A DNA stretch of 64,000 bases from Roseiarcus sp963813555 (GCA_963813555.1 CAWEZX010000016.1:186001-250000); one strand, 5' to 3'; positions 54,786 to 63,873 are shown, counted from the stretch's first letter. Notes: generated by a model from the letters alone, not told the origin. Numbers and translations: made by a program.

Positions 54786-55805
54786 TCATCCGGGCCGGGC
54801 CGTAAGCGGAGCGCAGCTGTCTCCGACCACGAGCGCGGAGGGAAACACGACCCTTCGCTGCTGGGTGATGTCGCTGCGCTTGATCCGGTCCATGAGGAGA
54901 CGAACCGACTCGTTGACCATCTCGACAATCGGATGTTCGGAGCGCGTCAGGTTTGGCCTTAAGCCGCGGATCCCCGGAATGTTGTCGGTCGAGGCTATGG
55001 AAACGTCCTCCGGGCAGCGCAGCCCCAGGTCGGCGATGGCGCGCATGACGCCAAGCGCCATAACGCCATTGGCGACATAGAGCGCGGTTGGTCGGACGGA
55101 TCCCATGAAAAGGTCGCGGGCCGCCGAATAGGCGACCTCCTCGCGAAACTCGCCGGACCGCGTGAAACGAGGCTCGAGCGTCAGGCCCTTGGCGCTCAGC
55201 GCGGCCTGTAGACCGTCGGTGCGGTCACGCCCTGTGCTCAGGTGGTTCGGCCCCAGGATGGCGCCGATACGCCTGTGGCCGAGATCGATGAGATAGCTCG
55301 TCGCCTGATAGCTCGCCGAGAAATTGTCGATGGTCACCGCGTCGAGCTGTTCATCCTCCAGGGTACGGCCGAAAAGCACCGTCGGCAGGATCGGGGCGCC
55401 GGAGTCGCGGTGAAGACCGACGATGGCGTCGCCAACCGGCACGAGCAGCAGACCCTCGCATTGAAGCGCGCGAACCCGTGCGAGAATGCGCTTCTCGAGG
55501 TCCGGCTTTTCGTCGCTGTTGAAGACCACGAGAGAATGGCCCCACGCGGTTACGGCCGCTTCGGCGGCGCAAACGACGCGGGAATAAAAGGGGTTTGATA
55601 GATCCGCGACGACGAACGCAATCAGTTCGCTATGGCCGCGCCTCAGGTTCCGCGCGAGCTGCGAGGGCGCATAGTCGAGATTGCGGACCGCCTCCAGTAC
55701 GCGCGCCTTGAGAGCGGGACTGACGAAGGCCGAGTCATTGAGCACGGCGGAGACGGTCGCGGGCGAAACCCCCGCCACGTTCGCGACGTCCTTGATGGTC
55801 GCCAT
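54786..55805 (-). CDS. LacI family transcriptional regulator
   Basis: The start at 55805 gives 339 residues. The LacI helix-turn-helix is at residues 2-25 (ATIKDVANVAGVSPATVSAV), with a hinge helix (YAPSQLARNLRRG) near 48-60. The periplasmic-binding-protein-like core contains IAFVVADLSNPFYSRVV, HRRIGAILGP and IASTDNIPGIRG. It diverges from a CUT2 sugar transporter operon. Two matching CG-centred palindromes lie in the shared region, one next to its own start, so it probably controls both. Confidence 0.93.
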   Translation of the reverse strand: MATIKDVANVAGVSPATVSAVLNDSAFVSPALKARVLEAVRNLDYAPSQLARNLRRGHSELIAFVVADLSNPFYSRVVCAAEAAVTAWGHSLVVFNSDEKPDLEKRILARVRALQCEGLLLVPVGDAIVGLHRDSGAPILPTVLFGRTLEDEQLDAVTIDNFSASYQATSYLIDLGHRRIGAILGPNHLSTGRDRTDGLQAALSAKGLTLEPRFTRSGEFREEVAYSAARDLFMGSVRPTALYVANGVMALGVMRAIADLGLRCPEDVSIASTDNIPGIRGLRPNLTRSEHPIVEMVNESVRLLMDRIKRSDITQQRRVVFPSALVVGDSCAPLTARPG

Positions 55806-55814
55806 CAGCTCTAG

Positions 55815-55826
55815 CGAATCGATTCG
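55815..55826. promoter_or_regulatory. LacI-type operator next to the regulator start
   Basis: CGAATCGATTCG is a perfect 12-bp palindrome with the central CG typical of LacI/GalR operators. It lies 10 bases upstream of the regulator start codon and shares the pattern CGAAnCGnTTCG with the site at 55949-55960. Autoregulation is inferred. Confidence 0.6.
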
Positions 55827-55948
55827 GCAGATTTTGCGAAATGCATGCACCGTCCTCCCACAAGCGATCCGCCCGGCGTTTGTGGCTACTTTAAGAGAAC
55901 TCCGGTCGCTTTTCTACTTGCGCTGACCCCCCGATTGCGCGAGCTTGG

Positions 55949-55960
55949 CGAAACGGTTCG
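55949..55960. promoter_or_regulatory. LacI-type operator before the transporter operon
   Basis: CGAAACGGTTCG, inside GGCGAAACGGTTCGCC (55947-55962), is a CG-centred palindrome with one mismatched pair. It precedes the binding-protein start by 26 bases and adjoins CATTAT, a possible -10 element, so bound repressor would block transcription. Confidence 0.65.
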
Positions 55961-55986
55961 CCATTATCACTTCGAGGGAGGAATGA

Positions 55987-56922
55987 ATGAAACCAGCAGC
56001 GATCTGCGTCGCTTTCGCGGTGGCGACGATGTCTTCGGCGGCGATGGCCGAACAGCCGCTCGTCGGGATCGTCTCGATCTCCGCGACCGAGGCCAACAAC
56101 GCCCGCTATATCGCCGGCGCGCAGGCCGCCGCGAAAGACGTCGGCTGGCAGGTCTCCGTCATCGATGCAGCGGGCAACGCGGATCAGGCTAACGCCGCCA
56201 TTCAGAACTTTGCCCAGCGCGGCGCGGCCGCGATCGTCGACATGGTCTTTCCCTATTCCTCGATCGGCGCCGGGCTCGATGCGGCGAAGCGGGCGAAAAT
56301 CCCGGTCGTGACCTGGGGCGGCGGTCTCGGGGGCGGCGTCGCCGCGACCAATGGGTCGGGCGGCCCTATGGTCGTGCCGGTCAACGAGCTCATGCTCAAG
56401 ACCATGGGCGGCAAGGGCGCCATTCTCGCGCTGACCTATCACACCGGCGAAGTCTGCCGGAACCGCGAGGTCGAGCTTGACAAGGCGCTCGCCGACCATA
56501 CCGACATCAAGGTGACGAAGAACGAGGTCCGCATTCCCGGCTATTTCGAGGACGGCGCCCAATACGCCAACGCCTGGCTGGCCTCTCATCCGGCGGGCAA
56601 GGAGAGCCTGGCGATCTGGGGCTGCTGGGACGATCCGGCGATCGGAGCGATTGGCTCGTTGCGGGCGCAGGACCGCAAGGACGTCAAGGTCTATGGGGTC
56701 AACGGCAACGCGCAGGCGCTCGAGAACATCAAAAAGGGCTTCATGACCGCGACTGCGTGGCAGGACAGCTATACCGAGGGCCACAACATGATCACGCTTC
56801 TGCCCGATATCGTGAAGGCTGGAGCGGCTTGGACCCCAAAGGCGGTCGAAGTGCCGGCGATTTTGGTGACTTCCGACAATATCGAGAAGTTCCTGACGGA
56901 GCATCCTGCTGCGATCAAGTGA
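55987..56922 (+). CDS. Periplasmic sugar-binding protein of the LacI-linked CUT2 transporter
   Basis: The 311-residue protein has a signal peptide (hydrophobic residues about 4-20, then AMAEQ). The fold is that of ribose-type binding proteins: VGIVSISATEANNARYIAGA, GAAAIVDMVFPYSSIG, VVTWGGGLGGGV, CWDDPAIGAIGSLRAQ, and a late GFMTATAWQDSYTEGHNM. A strong GAGGGAGGAAT site precedes the ATG. It heads an operon with ATPase, permease and an MBL-fold hydrolase. The substrate may be a sugar, sugar acid or lactone and cannot be fixed. Confidence 0.9.
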   Translation: MKPAAICVAFAVATMSSAAMAEQPLVGIVSISATEANNARYIAGAQAAAKDVGWQVSVIDAAGNADQANAAIQNFAQRGAAAIVDMVFPYSSIGAGLDAAKRAKIPVVTWGGGLGGGVAATNGSGGPMVVPVNELMLKTMGGKGAILALTYHTGEVCRNREVELDKALADHTDIKVTKNEVRIPGYFEDGAQYANAWLASHPAGKESLAIWGCWDDPAIGAIGSLRAQDRKDVKVYGVNGNAQALENIKKGFMTATAWQDSYTEGHNMITLLPDIVKAGAAWTPKAVEVPAILVTSDNIEKFLTEHPAAIK

Positions 56923-56936
56923 GGGTTGGCCTCCCG

Positions 56937-58485
56937 ATGGAGGATAGCGTGACGGGGACGCCTTCGGCGCCCCCGCTCGTGTCTGCGATCGGGATTTGCA
57001 AAGCCTATGGAGGCGCCCACGCGCTGCGCGGCGCTACCCTGACCATTCTGCCCGGCGAGAACTCATGGCCTCGTGGGCGCGAACGGCGCCGGCAAGTCGA
57101 CCCTGATCCGCATCCTTGCCGGCCTGACGGCGCCGGACGCCGGAGAGCTTCTCGTCGACGGCAAGCCTGTCGTCATCGACACTCCGCACGCCGCCAACGA
57201 ACTCGGCATGAGCTTCATTCATCAGGAACTCGCCTTCGTTCCCGGAATGACAGTGCTCGAGAACGTCATGCTGGGACTGCCGAAGAAGACGCGCTTCGGC
57301 ATCGTCGACTGGCGGGCCATTGCGGGGGAGGTGAAGCCGATCGCCGAACGCGTCGGGGTCAAGGCCGCCTTGGGCGCAAGCGCCAAGGGCCTGTCCACCG
57401 CCGAGAACTGGCTCGTCAACATCACGCGCGCGCTCGTCCGCAAGTCCCGGCTCATTGTGATGGACGAGCCGACAGCGGCGCTGTCGGCGGCCGAAAGCGA
57501 GCGGCTGTTCGCCATCGTGCGTGACCTGCACAAGTCCGGTGTCGCAGTGCTCTATGTCTCGCACAGGCTTGACGAGATTCTCAACCTCTGCCAGCGCGTC
57601 ACGGTGTTTCGCGACGGGCGGTCGGTCTCGGAACTCGCTGGGCCAACGCTGACGCGTTCCGCTCTGGTCGAGGCCATCGTGGGGGGCTCGATCGAAGCGC
57701 AGCCGAAGCGTGCGGCCTCCGCAGCAACCGGTCCAATCATTCTGTCCGCTCGCGCGTTGCGCCGGGCGCCGAAAGTCATGGACGCGAGCTTCGATCTTCA
57801 TGCGGGCGAGGTGCTCGGGCTCGGGGGACTGGTCGGCGCGGGACGAACGGAGCTGGCGCGGCTCGTCTTTGGCGCGGATCGGGCTGACGCCGGCGCGATG
57901 CTGCTGGCCGGACGGCCTTATGCGCCGAAAAAGCCTGCTGAAGCGGTCAGGGCAGGGGTAGGCTTCGTGCCCGAAGAGCGCAGGGCCGAGGGTCTCATTC
58001 TGACGAAGAGCGTCGCTTTCAATCTGAGCCTGGCAAATCTCCGCTCCCTGATTGTTTCACCCGCTTTGCCTTTCATCAGCGGCAGCCGGCGCCGCAGCCT
58101 TGCAGATCGCGTCATCCGCGACCTCGCGGTCAAGACGGCGAGCGCCGACACGCCGGTGGGACAGCTTAGCGGCGGCAACCAGCAGAAGGTGCTGATCGGG
58201 CGGTGGCTCCAGTCAAAGCCGAAGGCGCTGATCCTCGACGAGCCGACACGCGGCGTCGATGTCGGGGCGCGCGGAGAAATTCACCGCTTGATTCGCGGGC
58301 TTGCGCAGGCCGGCGCGGCGGTGATGGTCGTATCGTCCGAACCGGACGAATTGCCGGACCTATGCGACCGCGTGCTGGTGATGGCCGAGGGACGAATCGT
58401 GGCCGAGCTTTCCGGCGCCGCGTTGAACAGACAGGGGATCGTTGCGGCCAGTTACGCCACGGCGCACGATCGGAGCAGGTCATGA
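56937..58485 (+). CDS. CUT2 sugar ABC ATPase (RbsA-like, two NBDs), with a one-base frameshift
   Basis: Starting at ATG 56937, the frame reads SAIGICKAYGGAHALRGATL then TILPGE and slips near 57058-57066. Removing one base restores the run to GLVGANGAGKSTLIRILAG, the first Walker A. The intact part from 57073 carries Walker B LIVMDEPTAAL, and a second NBD with LSGGNQQKVLIGRWL and ALILDEPTRGVDVGARGEI. The first signature is unusual: LSTAENWLV in place of LSxGxQQ. The gene ends in ATGA overlapping the permease. The break may be an assembly error or a true inactivating change. Confidence 0.88.
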
Positions 58486-59489
58486 GCGAAACGTCGATCG
58501 TATCGCGCCGCCTCTCGCCGCGCGTGAGGAACGGCCTCGCCATTTTCGCCCGCTACGCGACGATCATCGGGCTCGCGCTGATGATCGTGGTCTTCTCCAT
58601 TCTTTCGCCCGACGCTTTCCCGACCTTCAACAACTTCATCAATGTGCTCAATCAGGCTTCGCTGGCGACGATCATCGCGGGCGGTCTGACGCTTGCCGTC
58701 ATCGTTGGCGAACTGGACCTGTCGATCGGCTATGCGGCCAGTTTGCATGGCGTTCTGGTGACCGGACTGATTGTGCACGACAAGCTGCCGATCGCGCTCG
58801 CCATCATCATCGTTCTCGCGCTCGGGGCGCTCATCGGCGTGGTCAATGGCCTTATTGTCACAAAACTCAGGGTGAATTCGGTCATCGCCACGCTCGGCGT
58901 GGGCACGATCATCGTCGGCCTCGCTTTCGCCTATTCCTCTGGCGTTCCCATCGTTGCGGGGGTGCCCGAAGGGTTTCTTCAATTGTCGCTCGGGCGCTGG
59001 CTCCTCGGCATACCCAATCCGATCATCGTCATGGCAATTGTTGTTGTCGCCCTCTGGGTGCTGGTTGAGCGGACGGCGATCGGCCAGGAGATTCAGGCTG
59101 TGGGCGGCAATCCGATCGCTGCGCGCCTCGCGGGCGTGAGCGTCGACCGCATCAAGATTCTCGGCTTCGTCATCTCGGCCGTCTGCGCCGCGCTGACTGG
59201 CGCGTTGCTCGCCTCGCGCCTCGGCAGCGGCACCACAAGCGCAGCCGATTCATACCTTCTCACCGCCTTCGCCGCCGTGTTCCTCGGATCGGCGACCCTT
59301 CGCGACGGCGAATTCCACGTGCTCGGGACTTTTATCGGCACGTTGATCATCGTTTTTGGCTTCAACGGCCTCAACATTTTCGGCGCGCCGACCTTCTCTC
59401 AATATGTCTTCCAGGGCGCAATTCTGATCGTCGCGGTTGCACTCTCGAAGTCTGGGACGAATGTTGGCCGAGAGCTGAGGAGAGCATGA
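58482..59489 (+). CDS. CUT2 sugar ABC transporter permease
   Basis: The ATG at 58482 overlaps the ATPase stop (ATGA); 335 residues. About 8-10 helices are seen, with CUT2 signatures IVGELDLSIGYAASLHGVLV and AAVFLGSATLRDGEFHVLGT. Longer upstream frames merely run through the ATPase gene. It forms the membrane channel of the operon controlled by the divergent LacI protein. Confidence 0.92.
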   Translation: MSETSIVSRRLSPRVRNGLAIFARYATIIGLALMIVVFSILSPDAFPTFNNFINVLNQASLATIIAGGLTLAVIVGELDLSIGYAASLHGVLVTGLIVHDKLPIALAIIIVLALGALIGVVNGLIVTKLRVNSVIATLGVGTIIVGLAFAYSSGVPIVAGVPEGFLQLSLGRWLLGIPNPIIVMAIVVVALWVLVERTAIGQEIQAVGGNPIAARLAGVSVDRIKILGFVISAVCAALTGALLASRLGSGTTSAADSYLLTAFAAVFLGSATLRDGEFHVLGTFIGTLIIVFGFNGLNIFGAPTFSQYVFQGAILIVAVALSKSGTNVGRELRRA

Positions 59490-60325
59490 TGGCAGAGCCT
59501 GCGACCTGGAACGTGTATGTGATGGAGTATGCGCGTTCCAAAAATCAGCCGTGGGTCGACCTCATCAGCGGGATGTATCGCGACGGGGTCATGGATCTGC
59601 CCTTTTCTTTCATCTTCGCTCAGCGAGGCGAAGATCGCGTCCTCATCGATACCGGCTTCATGCAGGACGATCATGGTTCAAGCTTTCCGCGCAAGTTCGG
59701 CATCCCGACCTGGATCTCGCCGCTGCGGATGCTGGCCGAGATTGGTGTGCACGCGGACGCGATCAACGCGATCGTTCTTACCCACGCGCATTTCGACCAC
59801 ATGGGGTCGATCGCGGAATTTCCCAATGCACATATTTACATCCAGAAGAGCGAACTCCTCTCATGGTACGAAGCCTTTGCGCTGCCGAAGCGTTTCAGCC
59901 ACCTGACCGCGATCGTCGATCCGGACAATATGCGCACGGCTCTCGACGCCTCGATCGCCCATCGGGTCACGCTGATCGACGGCGACAGGAACGATGTGCT
60001 GCCCGGGATTCATGTGAGGCTCGGCAGCGGTCACACGATTGGGCAACAGTTCGTCATTCTGGAGACCGCTGCGGGACGATGGGTCATTTCAGGCGACTGC
60101 GTCTATTCCCGCCGTCAATTCACTGGCCACAATAATGACGGCGTCTATGTTCCGCTCAACAATGCGACCGGCAGCGTCTGGGAGCAGCTCAAGACGATCG
60201 ACAAGATGAACGTCGAACTCGGAGGCGACCTGTCGCGACTCGTCGTCTTGCACGATATCGAGCGCTGGAAGGGCCTGCCAGTCGTCAAGGAGCTCGAGGG
60301 CTTTCGGATCGTCAAAGTCGCATGA
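59486..60325 (+). CDS. Metallo-beta-lactamase-fold hydrolase (lactonase-like)
   Basis: The start (ATG at 59486 or 59489) overlaps the permease stop; 279 residues. The two-metal motif is THAHFDHMG (HxHxDH) near residue 102, with further ligands in GSGHTIGQQ and SGDCVYSRRQF, and a late LVVLHDIERW histidine. The pattern resembles the N-acyl homoserine lactonase/gluconolactonase-like MBL branch. As the last gene of a sugar-transport operon it may open a lactone or ester made from the imported compound. It could alternatively be a quorum-quenching enzyme. Confidence 0.88.
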   Translation: MMAEPATWNVYVMEYARSKNQPWVDLISGMYRDGVMDLPFSFIFAQRGEDRVLIDTGFMQDDHGSSFPRKFGIPTWISPLRMLAEIGVHADAINAIVLTHAHFDHMGSIAEFPNAHIYIQKSELLSWYEAFALPKRFSHLTAIVDPDNMRTALDASIAHRVTLIDGDRNDVLPGIHVRLGSGHTIGQQFVILETAAGRWVISGDCVYSRRQFTGHNNDGVYVPLNNATGSVWEQLKTIDKMNVELGGDLSRLVVLHDIERWKGLPVVKELEGFRIVKVA

Positions 60326-60406
60326 TCGAGCGTGTGCCTTTTTCCTGTTCAGGAGCCGCCCTGGCGTCCATCCGACGGCCCGACAAAGGGAGGCGATCCT
60401 GCCCGG

Positions 60407-60553
60407 CTAAATCGAGAGCGCAATCTTTCCGACGAGGCCGGCGAGAATCAGGCAGCCGCTAAGGCGATGACTGGCGCCCTCGTCGGCGAGGAAGAGGCGA
60501 CCGAAGCCGATCAGTCCGGCGAGCGTCACAGCGACCTGAAAAGTGGTGTTCAT
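60407..60553 (-). CDS. Small two-helix membrane protein
   Basis: A 48-residue minus-strand frame starts at 60553 (preceded by GGGGA) and ends with TAG at 60407-60409. It reads MNTTFQVAVTLAGLIGFGRL then FLADEGASHRLSGCLILAGL then VGKIALSI: two hydrophobic helices separated by a polar DEGASHR loop. No family is recognised. It is supported by start, ribosome site and membrane-like composition, but could be chance. Confidence 0.5.
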   Translation of the reverse strand: MNTTFQVAVTLAGLIGFGRLFLADEGASHRLSGCLILAGLVGKIALSI

Positions 60554-60835
60554 GATTTGGTCCCCAGCAATCTGAATGCGTTAAAGAGCGCCCTGAACCT
60601 GCGCGGGCTCTTCGGCCTGCCGGCCATCGGAGCCTTTGTCGGCGCCAAGCGTTCGCAAAGCGTAGGGGAGAAACGAGAACAAATCAAGAATAAATTGCGC
60701 TACGTGTCTGTTTTCATGCCCGCGCCTTCCGTCGCCCCCGACCTCCCGTGCGCCTTTCAACGAACGCGGCGGAATCGCTCGGGACCTTGCGACTCATCAT
60801 TGAGACTGCCATAATGAACCGCGGTCGGTCGTTCT
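60554..60835. other. Intergenic stretch before the PEP-CTERM gene
   Basis: No recognised gene lies here. It should contain the promoters of the minus-strand small membrane protein and of the plus-strand PEP-CTERM gene. An AT-richer patch occurs at 60675-60715. Confidence 0.4.
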
Positions 60836-61580
60836 ATGGGGAAATCCAACGCGCTCTCAATCAGGAGCCGCGGCGGGGGCTGCGGCAGTCGCCTTGCTCG
60901 TCGCGTTCGCCGCGCCGGCCTCGGCTCGCACAGTCATTTTTGACAGCCTCGATGGCGCACCCTCAAGCCCCGCAAACACAAGTATCGACCCGATCATATC
61001 AGCGACTTTCAGTACGGGCGCTTTCCCCCTTCATGCCGATATCGCTCTCATGCTTTCCGTTCCTTTTCCGGAGGACGAGGAGCCAGGCGTCAAGGTGACC
61101 GTCAGCCTCGATGGCGGCATTCCCCTGTCCGACCTATCGTTCGACCCGACGAACGGACTGAACTATCTCAACGGTTCGCCCGTCGACTTTCAGGGGTCGG
61201 TGATAAAATCGGTCACATTTCCCGTCGCCGACCTGCCAGCGGCCTTGACGGTCGAACGGTTCGATCAGTTTGCTGACGTCTCGCTCAATCCCAATTCGCT
61301 CTACTGGATTGAAATCCGCGCTAACGGTGAATCCGTAGTCGACTGGGGGATGACGAACGACGTGTCGGGGCCTGGCGTCGCCGGCAACTACTTGGCCTGG
61401 TTTGGCACGAACGACGGGTTTTTCCTCAACAAGGGCGTGCAGCCGTTCCTCGCTGACAATGCCCTCCAGATGGAGGTCGAAGCGGCGCCGGAACCCTCCA
61501 CCTGGGTTATGATGGCGCTAGGCTTCGCCGGCCTCGGGTTTTTCGCCCATTGGCGCGCGCGAGGGGCAGCGTCCGCTTAG
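60836..61580 (+). CDS. PEP-CTERM sorting-domain protein (probable frame error in the signal peptide)
   Basis: The main frame (open from 60894, 228 residues) ends with APEPSTWVMMALGFAGLGFF then an arginine tail, the PEP-CTERM sorting signal recognised by exosortase. The mature part reads TVIFDSLDGAPSSPA and GVKVTVSLDGGIPLSDLSFD, like other choice-of-anchor exported proteins. The N-terminal signal is split: ATG 60836 (MGKSNALSI) and the hydrophobic AAAVALLVAFAAPASA are in different frames, which a one-base change near 60860-60868 would join. No exosortase gene is in the window. Confidence 0.75.
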
Positions 61581-61820
61581 TCTGGAATCGTTGACCGCTC
61601 CGGCCCGCCTTCCGACAGTCGGCTGACTGTCCGAGGCGGCCCCGATTTGGCGGCTGAACAGAGAAATTATTGCCGCGGGTAGCGACAAACGATCTCTGGC
61701 AGGGCGCTAAGGCTCAATACAAACACCAAGTTCTTCGGGGAGCGCTCAAGGAACAAACCGATCGAGCCCATCCATGACCGCCCGAACTCGATGCCCCATC
61801 GTCCCGGTCGCCGTTCCGAA

Positions 61821-62597
61821 ATGATTGGCTGGAAACTGTCAAAAAGTGTCGCGCTGTTCTGCATCGGCGCGACATTCGCCTGTTCGGGGCAGGGGGCGGT
61901 CGCCGACCCCAGTCGCGGCGCGCTGTGGAAGGTCGTTCAGGCCTGTGTTCTCGGCCATTCGCTGACCGGCGTGGCCTTCCCATGCCTCGAGGTGAACGTA
62001 GCCGACGGAACCGAGCGCGGCTACGTCATCCTGCGGCCTCCCTTTAGCGCGTCCGATCTCATTCTGTCGCCCACTCGAAGAATTGTCGGCGTTGAGGATC
62101 CTTCGCTTCAGGCTTTGGACTCGCCAAATTATTTCGAGGACGCCTGGAACGCCCGCAAGTTCCTCCGAGGCGCGCGGCAAAAGCCGATCGCGCATGACAG
62201 CGTCGTTCTCGCCGTCAATTCCCGTCAATCGCGGACCCAAGACCAGCTTCACATCCATATTGGATGCCTGTCCTCGAGCACGAAACGAATCATTCGGAGC
62301 TTCGCTCCCGCCTTGCCAAGGAATCGTTGGGTTCCGCTTGGGAGACCCTTTCGCGGCCTCGAACTATGGGGCCGCCTGGTTGTCAGCAACAATCTCGTCA
62401 GCGTGAATCCCTTTCGTCTTGCCGCAGAGGCTTGGCCCAATCCGTCCGAGGATCGATCTCAGTTGATAGTCGCGGTCGCAGGAATTGAACTTTCTGACGG
62501 GCGCGAGGGATTCGTTCTGCTGGCTTCCTACCGCAACACCCATGGTCGATTTTCGGTCGACGATTTTCTCGGCGCATCAGCGTCGAACTGTCAATGA
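61821..62597 (+). CDS. cdh: CDP-diacylglycerol pyrophosphatase (Cdh-like)
   Basis: The ATG at 61821 gives 258 residues. An N-terminal signal region (SKSVALFCIGATFACSG) is followed by the family core: GALWKVVQACVLG, FPCLEV, GYVILRPPFS, LILSPTRRIVGVEDPSL, PNYFEDAWNARKFL, AVNSRQSRTQDQLHIHIGCL. The HIH motif (a HIT-like HxH) is catalytic in Cdh, which cleaves CDP-diacylglycerol to phosphatidate and CMP. The ribosome site is weak. Its last bases overlap a minus-strand fragment. Confidence 0.85.
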   Translation: MIGWKLSKSVALFCIGATFACSGQGAVADPSRGALWKVVQACVLGHSLTGVAFPCLEVNVADGTERGYVILRPPFSASDLILSPTRRIVGVEDPSLQALDSPNYFEDAWNARKFLRGARQKPIAHDSVVLAVNSRQSRTQDQLHIHIGCLSSSTKRIIRSFAPALPRNRWVPLGRPFRGLELWGRLVVSNNLVSVNPFRLAAEAWPNPSEDRSQLIVAVAGIELSDGREGFVLLASYRNTHGRFSVDDFLGASASNCQ

Positions 62598-62769
62598 GAC
62601 GATAGGAGCCGCGCCTGCGGATAAAGAGCGGCGACCGTCTCAGCGCCCGCGCTCAAGGCGCCCAGATGGCCCCAGCGCATTCCGCGCCAGCCGAATTCGA
62701 CGTTCCAGCCCAGAAGCGAGTTGCTTTTGGATTGAGGCGGCCGAAAGCAAACCGCTCGGACGACAATCG
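62591..62769 (-). pseudogene. Unrecognised minus-strand coding fragment next to the IS
   Basis: Ending at TGA 62591-62593, the frame reads GWNVEFGWRGMRWGHLGALS then AGAETVAALYPQ, which looks coding. Upstream it is interrupted by the insertion sequence, and the frame stays open across the reconstructed pre-insertion site for at least 40 more codons. The family is not known to me. If it was a gene, the IS1595 element disrupted its 5' part. Confidence 0.35.
62762..62769. repeat. Left 8-bp target-site duplication
   Basis: GACAATCG here is repeated exactly at 63874-63881, directly outside both ends of the insertion sequence. Confidence 0.9.
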
Positions 62770-63873
62770 GGCTCTTATAGCGTTAGTTGTTGATTTGGGT
62801 TATGGTGGGGGTGGGGTTGGAGATTGTTCGATGAAGGGTGAGGAGTTTTCGACTTGGCTGTCGGGGATCGTTCGATTGAACGAGGATCAGCGGCGGGCGG
62901 CGCTCGCGGCTCTGACGACGGCGGAGGGGGTGGGTCCGAAAACTGCGATGCTGACGGCGGCCGCGAAGAACAAGGCCTTGAAGGCTCGCCGTCGGCCGGA
63001 CGCGTTGGGCGTAACAGGCCATGAGCGGGTAGAAAGTCGAGGGTGTCCGCATTGCGCGGGTCGCGAAATCGTGGCCTGGGGACGCTCGCGCGGACTGGCG
63101 CGGTTCCGCTGCAAGGCTTGCGGACGCACCTTCAACGCCCTGAGCAAAAGCCCAATGGCGCATCTGCGCAAGAAAGAGCGTTGGCTCGATCACGCGCAGG
63201 CGATGATCGAAGGCAAAAGCCTGGTGAAGACGGCCGCGCTTTGCGGCGTGCATCCGACGACGGCTTTCCGCTGGCGTCACCGGTTTTTGGGCGCTCCCGC
63301 CGCGGACAAGCCGCAAAAGCTGAGCGGAATCGTCGAAGCGGATGAAACCTTCATCCTTGAATTTTTCAAGGGGCGGTGGTCCGATCTGCCTCGCAAGGCT
63401 CGCAAACGCGGCGGAACGGCCCGTCATCCGGGCCCCTATCAGGACAACATTCCCGTGCTCGTCGCCCGCGACCGAAAGGGCGCAACTTTCGACGCCGTTC
63501 TGCCAAACGACGACAGCGCTTCGATCGCCGCCGTCCTGACCGGTGTCGTTACGTCCGCAAATCACTTGATCGGCGATGGCGGCAAACCGCTGGCCTCCTT
63601 CGCCCGCCAGGCCAACATCCCCTTTCACGCCGTTCCTTCCCCGGGAAAGCCTGTCCCCGCGGCGCCCCACCTGCATATCAACAACGTCAACGCCTACCAC
63701 AGCCGTCTCAAGCAATGGCTCAATCGCTTCAACGGCGTCGCCACCAAGAACCTGCCAAATTATCTCGGCTGGCGGCGCGCCCTCGAAGCCTGGGATCGAC
63801 AAATCACGCCACAAAACTGGATCAAGAGCGCCATCGGAATCGGCCCATACCAACAACTAACGCTATAAGAGCC
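62770..63873. mobile_element. Complete IS1595-family insertion sequence
   Basis: This 1104-bp element is bounded by perfect 23-bp terminal inverted repeats (62770-62792 and 63851-63873, starting GGCTCTTATAGCGTTAGTTG), which extend to 28 of 30 matches. An 8-bp direct duplication, GACAATCG, flanks it. Size, repeats and duplication length all fit the IS1595 family. It carries one intact transposase gene. Unmutated ends and flanks point to a recent insertion. Confidence 0.93.
62831..63868 (+). CDS. IS1595 family transposase
   Basis: The ATG at 62831 gives 345 residues; the stop lies inside the right terminal repeat. An N-terminal helical region is followed by a zinc ribbon (CPHC near residue 75 and CKAC near 96), then a helix-turn-helix (KTAALCGVHPTTAFRWRHRF), and the DDE-type ISXO2-like catalytic core beginning VEADETFILEFF. 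Later LIGDGGKPLASFARQANI and HINNVNAYHSRLKQWLNRFN supply the remaining acidic and asparagine-rich blocks. The frame is unbroken, so the element may be active. Confidence 0.92.
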   Translation: MKGEEFSTWLSGIVRLNEDQRRAALAALTTAEGVGPKTAMLTAAAKNKALKARRRPDALGVTGHERVESRGCPHCAGREIVAWGRSRGLARFRCKACGRTFNALSKSPMAHLRKKERWLDHAQAMIEGKSLVKTAALCGVHPTTAFRWRHRFLGAPAADKPQKLSGIVEADETFILEFFKGRWSDLPRKARKRGGTARHPGPYQDNIPVLVARDRKGATFDAVLPNDDSASIAAVLTGVVTSANHLIGDGGKPLASFARQANIPFHAVPSPGKPVPAAPHLHINNVNAYHSRLKQWLNRFNGVATKNLPNYLGWRRALEAWDRQITPQNWIKSAIGIGPYQQLTL

